Notes under the pieces: model-generated
Told to the model about the DNA's origin: nothing
Seen by the model: only the letters and a program-made list of their open reading frames with translations
Databases searched by the model: none
Made by a program: the position numbers and the translations under genes
Shown here: positions 44,308 to 52,912 of the stretch, piece by piece
Layout: each line of letters starts with the position of its first letter
Numbering within the stretch: position 1 is the stretch's first letter
Source: JBEOJY01 sp040275305
Lineage (GTDB): Bacteria; Pseudomonadota; Alphaproteobacteria; UBA9219
Direction: 5' to 3'
NCBI GenBank assembly: GCA_040275305.1
Contig: JBEOJY010000007.1
Coordinates: 65,176 to 129,175 of the forward strand
Length of the DNA stretch: 64,000 nucleotides

Positions 44308-45571
44308 CATACGTATCGTCGGCGGCGCTCCGCTCAAAGGCAAAATCGCCATCAGCGGCGCGAAGAACGCGGCTCTTCCGCTCATGGCCGCGTCGTTGTT
44401 GTCCGACGAAACGCTGACGCTCGACAACGTGCCGCGCCTCGCCGACATAGAAACCATGGCGAGCCTCCTAAGCCAGATGGGCGCAAGCGTAAGTCGCGCT
44501 GGCCCGGCGCAACACACCGTGGCGCTGAAGGCGCAAAACATAACCGACATTACGGCCCCCTACGACCTTGTGCGCAAAATGCGCGCCAGCGTTCTGGTGC
44601 TTGGCCCCCTCGTCGCGCGTTGTGGCGAAGCGAAAGTCTCGCTACCGGGCGGCTGCGCCATCGGTACGCGCCCCGTCGATTTGCACATCGCGGCGCTGCA
44701 AGCGCTTGGCGCGGATGTCGCGCTTGATAACGGCTACGTCCATGCGAAAGCGCCGCAAGGCCTTAAGGGAGCGGAAATCGTCTTCCCGCTTGTGACCGTG
44801 ACAGGCACTGAAAACGCGCTCATGGCGGCCTCGCTTGCGAAAGGAAATACCACAATAGTCAACGCCGCGCGAGAGCCGGAAGTCATTGATCTTGCGCGAT
44901 GCCTGGTCGCAATGGGAGCCAAGATCGAAGGCATCGGCTCTGATCGCTTGCGCGTTCAGGGCGTCGACAAGCTGCATGCCGCCACGCACGCCGTTGTGCC
45001 CGATCGAATCGAAAGCGGCACGTTCGCGATGGCCGCCGCGATTACGCATGGCGATCTGGAGCTAACCGGAGCGAAACTGGAACACTTAAGCGCAGCCGCG
45101 CGAAAACTCTCCGAAGCTGGCGTGACGTTGGAAGAAACGGCATCAGGCCTCCGCGTGTCATGTCAAGGCGCCCTGCGCGGCGTCGATGTGATGACTGAAC
45201 CTTATCCCGGCTTCCCGACCGATCTCCAAGCGCAGATGATGGCGCTGATGGCCGTCGCCGAAGGCGCGTCGATGATCACCGAAACGATCTTCGAAAACCG
45301 CTTTATGCATGTGCCGGAGCTACGCCGCATGGGCGCGAACATTAACATCCAAGGCTCCTCGGCGCTCGTGCGCGGCGTGGAATCCCTGACCGGAGCGCCC
45401 GTGATGGCGACGGACCTCCGCGCCTCCGTCTCGCTCGCGCTTGCAGGCCTCGCGGCAAAGGGCGAAACCACCCTGAACCGTATCTACCACCTTGATCGCG
45501 GCTATGAGAATCTGGAAGAAAAACTTGCCGCCTGCGGCGCGAACATCGAGCGCGTGAAAACGGCCGCATAA
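44300..45571 (+). CDS. murA: UDP-N-acetylglucosamine 1-carboxyvinyltransferase
   Basis: A 423-residue MurA, the first committed step of peptidoglycan synthesis. Lys near residue 22 in GAKNAALPLMAASLL, and the fosfomycin-target Cys in LPGGCAIGTRPVDLHI, are present. The segments VTGTENALMAAS, SGTFAMAAAITHGDLELTGA and PYPGFPTDLQAQMMALMAVA follow. It overlaps dcd and precedes a DUF2948 gene, the usual alphaproteobacterial order. The catalytic Cys indicates normal fosfomycin sensitivity of the enzyme. Confidence 0.96.
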   Translation: MDSIRIVGGAPLKGKIAISGAKNAALPLMAASLLSDETLTLDNVPRLADIETMASLLSQMGASVSRAGPAQHTVALKAQNITDITAPYDLVRKMRASVLVLGPLVARCGEAKVSLPGGCAIGTRPVDLHIAALQALGADVALDNGYVHAKAPQGLKGAEIVFPLVTVTGTENALMAASLAKGNTTIVNAAREPEVIDLARCLVAMGAKIEGIGSDRLRVQGVDKLHAATHAVVPDRIESGTFAMAAAITHGDLELTGAKLEHLSAAARKLSEAGVTLEETASGLRVSCQGALRGVDVMTEPYPGFPTDLQAQMMALMAVAEGASMITETIFENRFMHVPELRRMGANINIQGSSALVRGVESLTGAPVMATDLRASVSLALAGLAAKGETTLNRIYHLDRGYENLEEKLAACGANIERVKTAA

Positions 45572-45590
45572 AAAAGGGAAACGATTAACC

Positions 45591-46058
45591 ATGCCTGCAT
45601 CGCCATCCCCCTCCGCTCAAGGCCTCAAACTACAAGCGAAGGACGCCGAAGATATTCAAGTCATCTCAGCGATCCTGCAAGACTCCATCGTGCCGCTCTG
45701 CGACATGACCTACCGCCCTGAAGAGCGCTGCTTTGTCATGGTGGCCCAGCGCCTGAGAAAAGAAACGACAATCGAGAACCCCGACGCGGCCTGCGAACGC
45801 ATTTGCAGCGCCATCGACATTCAGGGCGTGGAATCCGTCCAGTCGCACAATCTGGATATAACGCAAAACGAAGGACAAATGCTGGAATTGCTCATGATGC
45901 AGCTAGAAGGCAATATTCTCACCCTGCTGTTTTCCGGAGACTCGCGCATCAGGGCCCAATTAGGCCCCTGGTCGCTGCGGCTACAGGATTTCGGCGAACC
46001 TTGGCCCATCTCCTGCCCCCCTTGCCACGACAGGCCTCCAACGAGCCAAAATAGTTAA
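45591..46058 (+). CDS. DUF2948 family protein
   Basis: A 155-residue protein with the DUF2948 pattern: LKLQAKDAEDIQVISAILQDSIVPLCDMTY, RCFVMVAQRLR and a C-terminal GPWSLRLQDFGEPWPISC. The family is found next to murA in alphaproteobacteria and has no known activity to my knowledge. It lies 19 bases after murA, so it belongs to the same operon. The C-terminal tail CPPCHDRPPTSQNS is unusual. Confidence 0.85.
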   Translation: MPASPSPSAQGLKLQAKDAEDIQVISAILQDSIVPLCDMTYRPEERCFVMVAQRLRKETTIENPDAACERICSAIDIQGVESVQSHNLDITQNEGQMLELLMMQLEGNILTLLFSGDSRIRAQLGPWSLRLQDFGEPWPISCPPCHDRPPTSQNS

Positions 46059-46083
46059 CGATAGCCCCCTTATGCGCTTTTTC

Positions 46084-46112
46084 TTGACCTTCGCGCCGCC
46101 GTTGCGTATGTG
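46084..46112 (+). promoter_or_regulatory. Promoter of rpsT
   Basis: TTGACC (46084-46089), a 17-base spacer, then TATGTG (46107-46112), about 70 bases upstream of the rpsT ATG. By-eye match with good -35 and spacing. Confidence 0.5.
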
Positions 46113-46183
46113 AAGGGGCTGCGCTGCGACAAGCGGCGCCATTAACCATACAAACAGGACAGGAAAGACGTTCAGGAACCACC

Positions 46184-46459
46184 ATGGCCACACATAAATC
46201 AGCCGCCAAACGCGCGCGCCAGACCCCGCGCCGCACCGCCGTCAATCGCAAGCGCCGCTCCATCGTCCAGACGATCGTGAAGGGCGTAGAGCAAGCTCTC
46301 GCATCCGGCGACAAAGACAAAACAGTCGAAGCGCAACGCAAGGCCGAAGCGGCGCTCGCCCGTGGCGCCTCGCGCGGCACGCTTCACTGGAGAACCGCAG
46401 CCCGCAAGACTTCGCGCCTCGCCAAGCGCGTGAAAGCCGCAGCAGGCAAAAAAGCCTAA
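46184..46459 (+). CDS. rpsT: 30S ribosomal protein S20
   Basis: A 91-residue, very basic, helical S20: MATHKSAAKRARQTPRRTAVN at the start and LHWRTAARKTSRLAKRVKAA at the end. It binds 16S rRNA early in 30S assembly. Its place about 1 kb before dnaA is the common alphaproteobacterial arrangement. No insertion or frame damage. Confidence 0.96.
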   Translation: MATHKSAAKRARQTPRRTAVNRKRRSIVQTIVKGVEQALASGDKDKTVEAQRKAEAALARGASRGTLHWRTAARKTSRLAKRVKAAAGKKA

Positions 46460-46484
46460 ACGGAATCCATTCGCATCTCTCGCA

Positions 46485-46516
46485 GCCGGGACCATAGCGC
46501 ACGCCGTAGTCCCGGC
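46485..46516 (+). terminator. Hairpin after rpsT
   Basis: GCCGGGAC and GTCCCGGC enclose 16 bases, starting 26 bases after the rpsT stop. No T-run follows, so termination is uncertain. Confidence 0.4.
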
Positions 46517-46617
46517 AGCGAAACAATCCTTCCCAAAGCGATCATGCGATTTTTGTCCTGCGTCTCTGGCTAGAGCGAACTATAGTCGTTCCCCACACTA
46601 CCCTACACATTACCCTA

Positions 46618-46864
46618 TTGTTTGATAAGAAAACTTATCTTGGCCGTCCGCGTCATTCCGGCGCAAGCCGGAATCCAGCAACGCCGCGTCTGCGGCGCGA
46701 AAGATTCTCAATCGCGCTCACAATCGTAGGCCGTGAATTCGATTTATTCGTCTCGCTGCCGCTCGCAAGCTGGATTCCTTAAGTTCACAAACGAAGTGCA
46801 ACACCCTGCTAAGGTGTTGCGGTCATGGGAAAAAGCTATCAACAGTTTTCGCCGGAATGACGCG
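46618..46864. repeat. Palindromic element B, interrupted copy
   Basis: It matches the copy at 9854-10034 nearly throughout (TTGTTTGATAAGAAAACTTA start, CATTCCGGCGCAAGCCGG, inner GCGCCGCGTCTGCGGCGC-like hairpin). Its right arm is cut by a 68-base insertion at 46779-46846, after which TTTCGCCGGAATGACGC resumes. Confidence 0.85.
46779..46846 (+). mobile_element. IS30-like 5'-end remnant
   Basis: The 68-base insert reads GTGCAACACC, a CAACACC/GGTGTTG hairpin and then ATG GGA AAA AGC TAT CAA CAG (MGKSYQQ), which is how IS30-family transposases begin. Translation then runs into element B and stops. It is the left end of an IS30-type element left behind after deletion. Confidence 0.6.
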
Positions 46865-46871
46865 TGTGGCT

Positions 46872-46916
46872 TGTTTTTCCTGCAATGTCAATGCATCCAT
46901 CTGTAGGGTAGCATGG
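46872..46916. repeat. Short CTGTAGGGTA motif, copy 2
   Basis: TTGTTTTTCCTGCAATGTCA at the left and CTGTAGGGTAGCATG at the right; closely related to 54543-54586 and 9793-9830. Confidence 0.55.
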
Positions 46917-46951
46917 TCGTTGCCAGTAACTTCCGCATTCCACAAGCTATC

Positions 46952-47060
46952 GTCATCGCGAACGAAGCGACGCGATCCAAAAGCCACGGGGGACCGCCAT
47001 TCCGACTCTAGATTGCCGCGTCGCCTGCGGCTCCTCGCAATCACGGCCCTTTCCGCAAGG
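46952..47060. repeat. Palindromic element A, copy 5
   Basis: GTCATCGCGAACGAAGCGAC at the left, ACTCTAGATTGCCGCGTCG in the middle and CTCCTCGCAATCACGGCCCT at the right, with the outer TTTCCGCAAGG arm. Bases 47061-47504 before dnaA hold no gene; one DnaA-box-like TTATACAGA lies near 47272, but no cluster of TTATNCACA. Confidence 0.75.
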
Positions 47061-47504
47061 ATGTCCTTTGCAACCATCAAGAACGGGCCTGGAAATTACC
47101 TTTCACCCACGCTTATGCATGAATCACGCACTGAAATTTCTTTTTTCAGCGTTCGCTTTTCGGTCGCTGGACAAACGCCTCTGCCGTGATTTACTGTCCA
47201 CGTCTGTTCGGCGCAATGCCGCCTGATGAGGCCCAAGCTTTCCGGCGAACGATACATACGAAATCCTGAAATTATACAGATGCCATGCGTGCAGAAAATC
47301 ACTTGCCGTTACAACCTCGTCAGAAGTCCGCCTCCTACCGCTAACCCAAACAGCCAACTCCGGCATATGTCGGTGTATGAGTTTTCTTGTCGTGACGAGC
47401 TTGCTCGCAAGCAGCCACTGGCAAACGAGTTAAGTGTCGAATTCCCATCAAGACCGCCGCGTTAAAGCCTTCGTCTTTCTCTCTCGATGTCCTGCGGAGC
47501 GCAC

Positions 47505-48998
47505 ATGAATTTACAGGCCGTTACGACCGAAGAATGCGAAGTCAAGAAACCGCTTTCATCGCTAATTGTTCAAGATAACAAAGCCAAGTGGCAAAAATTC
47601 CATGCGGGTCTACGTGAGCATTTTGGCGACGCCGCCTTCCGCCGCTGGTTCGCGTCGCTTGCGGGTGAAATAACCGACCATAACGGACGCGCCCGGCTAA
47701 CCATGGCGCTGCCGACGCGATTCATGCGCGACTGGATTGAGGCGCACTACGGCGACACCATCCGCGCCCTCTGGAACCACATCTCGCCGCAAGGCTATGT
47801 CGAATTTTCCGTAGCCTCCCCGCTGTCCGCCGCCGCCGCCGTTCCGTCTGAGCAGCCGCAAATTCAGCCTCAACCTTCTGCGCGCGCGATGCCGTCGCCG
47901 CCGCTGCTGCAACCCGCCGCGCCCCAAATCGCGCCCCAAACAGCGACCGCGCAAATCACGGGCACGCCGCTCGCGATGACGCCCGATCTCGACGCGCGTT
48001 TTACCTTTGACAACTTCGTGGTTGGCAAACCGAACGAACTCGCCTACGCCGCCGCGCGTCGCGTCGCGGAGACAGAAAATCCGAGTTTCAATCCCCTATT
48101 CCTTTACGGCGGCGTCGGCCTCGGCAAGACCCACCTCATGCACGCCATCGCCTGGCATATCCGCACGCACTTCCCGCAACGGCAAGTCATCTACATGTCG
48201 GCGGAAAAGTTCATGTGCCAATTCGTCCGCGCCTTGCGATTTAAGGACACCGTCGCGTTCAAGGAGCAGTTCCGCTCAGTCGACGTGCTGATGATTGACG
48301 ATGTGCAATTCATCTGCGGCAAGGACACGACGCAAGAGGAGTTCTTCCATACCTTCAATGCGCTGGTGGACCGCAACCGTCAGGTCATCATCTCCGCCGA
48401 CAAATCTCCGCAGGATCTCGATCAGATGGAGGAGCGCCTGCGCTCGCGCCTCGGCTGGGGACTGGTGGCGGATATTCATCCGGCAACTTACGAACTGCGC
48501 CTCGGAATCCTGCACGCGAAGGCCGAAAAACTCGGCTGCGCCGTTCCCGACAAAGTCATGGAGTTCCTCGCGCATAAGATCGCCTCGAACGTGCGTGAGT
48601 TGGAAGGCGCGCTCAACCGCATCATCGCGCACGCGCAGCTGGTGGGCCGCACGATCACGCTTGAAATGACTCAGGAAGTCCTCACCGACCTCCTCCGCGC
48701 CAGCGAGAGGCATATCACCATCGATGAGATCCAGAAGAAAGTCGCAGAACACTACAACATCCGCATTACCGACATGCATTCGGCCCGTCGCGCAAGACAA
48801 GTCGCAAGACCCCGCCAAGTCGCCATGTATCTGGCCAAAGCGCTCACGCCGCGCAGTCTGCCCGAAATCGGTAGAAAGTTCGGAGGTCGCGACCACACCA
48901 CCGTTATCCATGCCGTCCGCAAGGTCGAAGAATTGTCGGAAGCCGACCAATCCTTCCGCGAAGATGTGGACTTACTCCGCAGGTTGTTGCAGAATTAG
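47505..48998 (+). CDS. dnaA: Chromosomal replication initiator DnaA
   Basis: A 497-residue DnaA. Domain I is at residues 20-90, a Pro/Ala/Gln-rich domain II linker at about 90-150, then domain III AAA+ with RFTFDNFVVGKPNELAYAAA, Walker A GGVGLGKTHLM and Walker B VLMIDDVQFI. The domain IV DNA-binding helix-turn-helix has RRARQVARPRQVAMYLAKAL and GGRDHTTVIHAVRKVEEL. It opens oriC. ATG 47505 has GGAG nine bases upstream and is preferred over ATG 47487. No origin-like cluster of boxes is seen beside it. Confidence 0.96.
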   Translation: MNLQAVTTEECEVKKPLSSLIVQDNKAKWQKFHAGLREHFGDAAFRRWFASLAGEITDHNGRARLTMALPTRFMRDWIEAHYGDTIRALWNHISPQGYVEFSVASPLSAAAAVPSEQPQIQPQPSARAMPSPPLLQPAAPQIAPQTATAQITGTPLAMTPDLDARFTFDNFVVGKPNELAYAAARRVAETENPSFNPLFLYGGVGLGKTHLMHAIAWHIRTHFPQRQVIYMSAEKFMCQFVRALRFKDTVAFKEQFRSVDVLMIDDVQFICGKDTTQEEFFHTFNALVDRNRQVIISADKSPQDLDQMEERLRSRLGWGLVADIHPATYELRLGILHAKAEKLGCAVPDKVMEFLAHKIASNVRELEGALNRIIAHAQLVGRTITLEMTQEVLTDLLRASERHITIDEIQKKVAEHYNIRITDMHSARRARQVARPRQVAMYLAKALTPRSLPEIGRKFGGRDHTTVIHAVRKVEELSEADQSFREDVDLLRRLLQN

Positions 48999-49018
48999 AC
49001 AATGGTTTGTAGCCCCCA

Positions 49019-49038
49019 AACCCTTCTTTAAAAGGGTT
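49019..49038 (+). terminator. Weak hairpin after dnaA
   Basis: AACCCTT and AAGGGTT with a short loop, 20 bases after the dnaA stop. Low GC and no T-run. Confidence 0.3.
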
Positions 49039-49071
49039 AAACCAACGTCGAAATAAGGACCGTCATCGCGA

Positions 49072-49203
49072 GGAGCCTTCTTCAGGCGACGCGGCGATCC
49101 AGAGTCGGTGGCGATGTCCTGCGGGATTCTGGATTGCTTCCGCCGTCGTTGCTACGCAACTATGGCGGACAGGTCGCCCCCAAGAGGGGGCTCGCAATGA
49201 CGG
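49072..49203. repeat. Palindromic element A, copy 6, with a Gly/Cys-type insert module
   Basis: The left half is standard (GTCATCGCGAGGAGCC). The right half carries a 65-base module (49140-49204, CCGCCGTCGTTGCTACGC...) that is repeated exactly, inverted, at 62652-62716. The next 100 bases lead into element D at 49294-49350 (CTCCTCGTCGGGAGGG and CCCCACGAGGGGGAGGG). Confidence 0.8.
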
Positions 49204-49384
49204 CGCTGTTTCCACCTTCGTCTTTACGCCTTCAACGAGGCTTGGCAGTTACAATGGTTTTGCTTACTGATCGCAGCCGCAAGCGCAGTCTCGTTCCCTC
49301 CTCCTCGTCGGGAGGGTTAACCCTAACCCTCCCCACGAGGGGGAGGGAGCTGGGCCGCGCCAATGGCCAGAATTATTCTTCTCC

Positions 49385-50359
49385 ATGAAAGCCCCTTCCT
49401 TCTGGTATCGCCCAGCCGGAGCGCTCGCCTCGCTGCTTATGCCGCTAGGATGCGCCTACGCCGCAGCCACGGCATACAGGCTATCATCAAGCCATCCCTA
49501 TCGCCCCAAAACTCCCGTCATCTGCGTCGGTAACATCACGGCAGGCGGCGCGGGCAAAACCCCGACAGCGCTCGCGCTCGCGCAACTACTGCAAAAGCTT
49601 GGTCATCGGCCCGCCTTCGTCTCGCGCGGCTACGGCGGCAGGCTAACAGGCCCGACCAAAGTCGATCCCGCGCGACATGCCGCCGCCGATGTCGGCGACG
49701 AGCCGCTTGTGCTCGCGCGACAAGCCCCCGTCTGGATCTCCCGCAACCGCGCGGCGGCAGCGAAGGAAGCGGAAAAGCAATCGACAATTCTCATCCTCGA
49801 CGACGGACTTCAGAATCCATCCGTGGCGAAAGATTTAAGTATCCTCGTCATCGACGGCGAGACCGGAATCGGCAACGGCCTCTGTATCCCCGCAGGCCCC
49901 TTGCGCGAACCGTTCGCCGCCGCGCTCCAGCGCGTGCAAGCGCTCATCATCATCGGCCCAGAAGACAAACAAAACCTCGCCGCGCAAGCCAGCTGCCCCG
50001 TCTTCCGCGCGGATTTTATCCCGACGAATCTCGACGACCTCCCGCGCGACAAGCCATTCCTCGCCTTCGCAGGCATCGGCAGACCAGAGAAGTTTTACGC
50101 GACTTGCCACAAAGCAGGCTTAACCCTCGCCGCCACGCGCGACTTCTCCGATCATCATGCCTTCTGGCCAAGCGACCTCAACGCGCTGACTGAAGAGTCG
50201 CAACGCCTTGAAGCAATGCTCCTGACAACAGAGAAGGATTACGCAAGACTGCCTCTAGAATTTGCGAAGCGCGTATATGTCTTGCGCGTAAATCTCGTGA
50301 TAGACAATCAACAGGCGCTGTCCGACCTGCTCAAGAAAGTCTGCCCGCCACTCCTATAG
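49385..50359 (+). CDS. lpxK: Tetraacyldisaccharide 4'-kinase
   Basis: A 324-residue LpxK that phosphorylates the 4' position of the lipid A precursor at the inner membrane. An N-terminal membrane-anchoring helix (SLLMPLGCAYAAATAYRL), the P-loop VGNITAGGAGKTPTALALAQ, SRGYGGRLTGPTKVD, DDGLQNPSVAKDLSILVIDG and the late TTEKDYARLP segment are all present. ATG 49385 follows element D closely, so the promoter may lie within repeat DNA. The last six bases overlap the convergent ruvX gene. Confidence 0.93.
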   Translation: MKAPSFWYRPAGALASLLMPLGCAYAAATAYRLSSSHPYRPKTPVICVGNITAGGAGKTPTALALAQLLQKLGHRPAFVSRGYGGRLTGPTKVDPARHAAADVGDEPLVLARQAPVWISRNRAAAAKEAEKQSTILILDDGLQNPSVAKDLSILVIDGETGIGNGLCIPAGPLREPFAAALQRVQALIIIGPEDKQNLAAQASCPVFRADFIPTNLDDLPRDKPFLAFAGIGRPEKFYATCHKAGLTLAATRDFSDHHAFWPSDLNALTEESQRLEAMLLTTEKDYARLPLEFAKRVYVLRVNLVIDNQQALSDLLKKVCPPLL

Positions 50360-50845
50360 GCGCGGCATCTGCCTCTGCAAAGCATCCAGCGCGCCTTGCA
50401 GAATATAGGCCGCCGCCGCCTTATCGATCACCGCGTCGCGCCGCTTGCGGCTCATATCGTCGGAAATCATAAAGCGCTCAACCGCCGCCGAAGAAAGCCG
50501 CTCATCCCAAAAAGCGATCGGCATATCGGGAACCGGCAAAACGCCTTGAGCCAACAGATTCCGCGCGAACGCCCGCGCCGACTGCGCCGAAGGCCCCTCC
50601 GACCCGTCCATATTCTTAGGCAGCCCGATCACCAGCCCTCCGACCTGCCGCTCTTGAACGATTTTCGCCAACATCGCAGCGTCCTGCGAGAACTTCTTGC
50701 GCATAATCGTGGTCAAAGGCGACGCCACCCGCAAACCCGGATCGGACACGGCGACGCCAATCGCCACGCTTCCGGGATCAATCCCCAGAAGACAGGTTCC
50801 TTGAGGCAAAAGCCCTGATAATTCGGAAAGGTTGCACAGCGCCAT
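50354..50845 (-). CDS. ruvX: Putative Holliday junction resolvase RuvX/YqgF
   Basis: A 163-residue RNase H-fold protein. It shows LLGIDPGSVAIGVAVSDPGL (first catalytic Asp), VIGLPKNMDGSEGPSAQSAR, WDERLSSAAVERF and DKAAAAYILQGALD (last Asp). YqgF acts in 16S rRNA 5'-end maturation and possibly on Holliday junctions. The start is uncertain: ATG 50845 is the first family-like start, while the frame is open to 50926. It converges with lpxK and diverges from gatC across a palindrome. Confidence 0.88.
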   Translation of the reverse strand: MALCNLSELSGLLPQGTCLLGIDPGSVAIGVAVSDPGLRVASPLTTIMRKKFSQDAAMLAKIVQERQVGGLVIGLPKNMDGSEGPSAQSARAFARNLLAQGVLPVPDMPIAFWDERLSSAAVERFMISDDMSRKRRDAVIDKAAAAYILQGALDALQRQMPRL

Positions 50846-50931
50846 GGCCAATGATAGCTTGCGCTTACCGCATATCAAAGCCGTATTTCTTAATTTATCG
50901 GCCTTAGTGCGCTTTGTATAAAGCAAGCAGA

Positions 50932-50968
50932 GCCTAATTCCCTCCCCGCAAGGGGGAGGGAATTAGGC
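50932..50968. repeat. Perfect element D palindrome between ruvX and gatC
   Basis: GCCTAATTCCCTCCCC and its exact complement enclose the loop GCAAG (16-bp stem). It lies between the divergent ruvX and gatC genes, where a promoter would be expected. Confidence 0.85.
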
Positions 50969-51011
50969 TGCGCTATCGGCTAAGACGAACACAACAGAAC
51001 ACAGGTCTGGC

Positions 51012-51299
51012 ATGTCCATCGACGCTAAAACAGCAGATAAAATCGCGCATCTGGCGAGGCTCAAAGTCCCGGCGGAAGAAAAGCAATCCGTCGCGGGCGA
51101 ACTGAACAAAATTCTCGGCTGGGTCGAACAATTGAACGCGCTCAACGTGTCGAACGTCGAGCCGCTCGCCAACGTCAACGACAAAGCGCTGCGCAAGCGC
51201 CCGGATATCATCAACGACGGCGGCCATCCGAAGGATATCCTCGCCAACGCGCCGTCGAGCACCGCCGACTTCTTCACCGTGCCGAAAGTGGTGGAGTGA
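51012..51299 (+). CDS. gatC: Asp-tRNA(Asn)/Glu-tRNA(Gln) amidotransferase subunit C
   Basis: A 95-residue GatC with the pattern IDAKTADKIAHLARLKVPAEE, LNKILGWVEQLNALNVSNVEP and PDIINDGG, ending TVPKVVE. It wraps around GatA and GatB to hold the complex. It starts the gatCAB operon, read rightward with gatA 82 bases and gatB about 40 bases downstream. Confidence 0.94.
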   Translation: MSIDAKTADKIAHLARLKVPAEEKQSVAGELNKILGWVEQLNALNVSNVEPLANVNDKALRKRPDIINDGGHPKDILANAPSSTADFFTVPKVVE

Positions 51300-51324
51300 G
51301 GATTTCCATGCCATTAAGGACGGC

Positions 51325-51350
51325 GTCATGCCCGCGCAGGCGGGCATCCC
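51325..51350. repeat. Element C hairpin between gatC and gatA
   Basis: GTCATGCCCGCGCAGGCGGGCAT, a 9-bp inverted repeat with a CAGG centre, about 30 bases before the gatA ATG. It lies within an operon, so it is likely transcribed. Confidence 0.75.
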
Positions 51351-51380
51351 ATTTGTTTCATGCATAAAACAGGGATAATT

Positions 51381-52871
51381 ATGACCAAACTAACCGATTT
51401 ATCCGCCACCGAAGCGCTCGCCGGATTAGCCGCCAAACAATTCAGCGCCGTGGAAGTGACGCAGGCGCATATCGACGCGAACAGCGCCGAAACCGCCAAA
51501 GCCCTGAACATCTTCATCACGCCAACCTTCGATCTCGCGCTGAAGCAAGCCAAAGAGTCCGACGCGCGCCGCGCCGCCGACAAGGCCGGAGCCATGGACG
51601 GAATCCCCATGGCGATGAAGGACCTCTATTGCACCAAAGGCGTCCGCACCACCGCCGCAAGCCATATCCTCGACAATTTCGTTCCTCCTTACGAGTCCAC
51701 CGTCTCGCAGAAACTGCTCGACGCTGGCTGCGCGATGCTCGGCAAGGTCAACCTCGACGAATTCGCGATGGGTTCCGGCGGCGTCACCAGCTATTTCGGC
51801 CCCGCCATCAACCCATGGTCCGGCCCGGAGCCAGCCAAAGCCGCGCGCAAGCTGATCCCCGGCGGCTCGTCCAGCGGCTCCTCGGCATCGGTCGCCGCGC
51901 GTCTGGCCATGATCGCCACCGCGACCGACACGGGCGGCTCGATCCGCCAACCCGCCTCCGTCACCGGCCTCTGCGGCATCAAGCCAACTTATGGCCGCTG
52001 CTCGCGCTGGGGCATCATCGCCTTCGCTTCCTCGCTCGATCAGGCGGGCACAATGACGCGCACCGTCGCGGATTCGGCGCTGATGCTGAAAACCATGGCA
52101 GGGTTCGATCCAAAGGACTCCACCTCCATCGACACGCCTGTGCCGGACTACATGTCCGCGCTGGGAACCTCCGTCAAAGGCCTCAAAATCGGCATCCCCA
52201 AGGAATACCGCATTGAAGGCATCAACCCCGAAGTCGATGCGCTGTGGAACAAGGGCAAGGATATGCTGCGCGACGCGGGCGCGGAAATTGTGGAAGACAT
52301 CAGCCTGCCGCACACCAAATATTCCCTACCCGTCTATTACATCATCGCCCCCGCCGAAGCTTCCTCGAACCTCGCGCGCTACGACGGCGTCAGATTCGGC
52401 CTCCGTGTGCCGGGCGAGAATCTCGCAGATATGTACGCCAACACGCGCGGCGAAGGCTTCGGCAAGGAAGTGCGCCGCCGCATCCTGATGGGCACATATG
52501 TGCTCTCCGCAGGCTACTACGACGCCTATTACTTGAAAGCCCAGCGTGTGCGCCGCCTGATCCGCAACGACTTCGACGAAGCCTTCAAACGCTGCGACGT
52601 GCTGCTAACTCCTGCCTCCCCCTCCACGGCCTTCGCGATTGGCGAAAAGCAGGATGACCCGATCCAGATGTACCTCGAAGACGTGTTCACCGTGCCGCTT
52701 AATCTCGCAGGATTGCCCGGCATGACGGTTCCCGTAGGCCTCGCGCAAAACGGCCTGCCCATGGGCCTCCAGATTATCGGCAAATCCTTCGACGAAATGA
52801 CCATATTCAAAGCCGCTTCGGCGCTGGAAAAGGCGGCCAATTTCACGCACAAACCGCCATTTACAGCGTAA
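51381..52871 (+). CDS. gatA: Asp-tRNA(Asn)/Glu-tRNA(Gln) amidotransferase subunit A
   Basis: A 496-residue amidase-signature enzyme that releases ammonia from glutamine for transamidation. The Ser-cisSer-Lys triad lies in MAMKDLYCTKG (Lys), IPGGSSSGSSASVAA (cis-Ser) and ATDTGGSIRQPASVTG (nucleophile Ser). CGIKPTYGRCSRWG and SLDQAGTMTRTVADSA follow. ATG 51381 gives the usual start; an ATG at 51360 would add seven residues that derive from the element C flank. Confidence 0.95.
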   Translation: MTKLTDLSATEALAGLAAKQFSAVEVTQAHIDANSAETAKALNIFITPTFDLALKQAKESDARRAADKAGAMDGIPMAMKDLYCTKGVRTTAASHILDNFVPPYESTVSQKLLDAGCAMLGKVNLDEFAMGSGGVTSYFGPAINPWSGPEPAKAARKLIPGGSSSGSSASVAARLAMIATATDTGGSIRQPASVTGLCGIKPTYGRCSRWGIIAFASSLDQAGTMTRTVADSALMLKTMAGFDPKDSTSIDTPVPDYMSALGTSVKGLKIGIPKEYRIEGINPEVDALWNKGKDMLRDAGAEIVEDISLPHTKYSLPVYYIIAPAEASSNLARYDGVRFGLRVPGENLADMYANTRGEGFGKEVRRRILMGTYVLSAGYYDAYYLKAQRVRRLIRNDFDEAFKRCDVLLTPASPSTAFAIGEKQDDPIQMYLEDVFTVPLNLAGLPGMTVPVGLAQNGLPMGLQIIGKSFDEMTIFKAASALEKAANFTHKPPFTA

Positions 52872-52912
52872 TAGAAAACGCACTCTTACAATCAGACAAA
52901 ACGGTATAACCA

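Noticed and set aside
46860..47504. Chromosomal origin next to dnaA
   Set aside because: Only one weak DnaA-box-like site (TTATACAGA) is visible and there is no AT-rich unwinding region; most of the gap is repeat elements.
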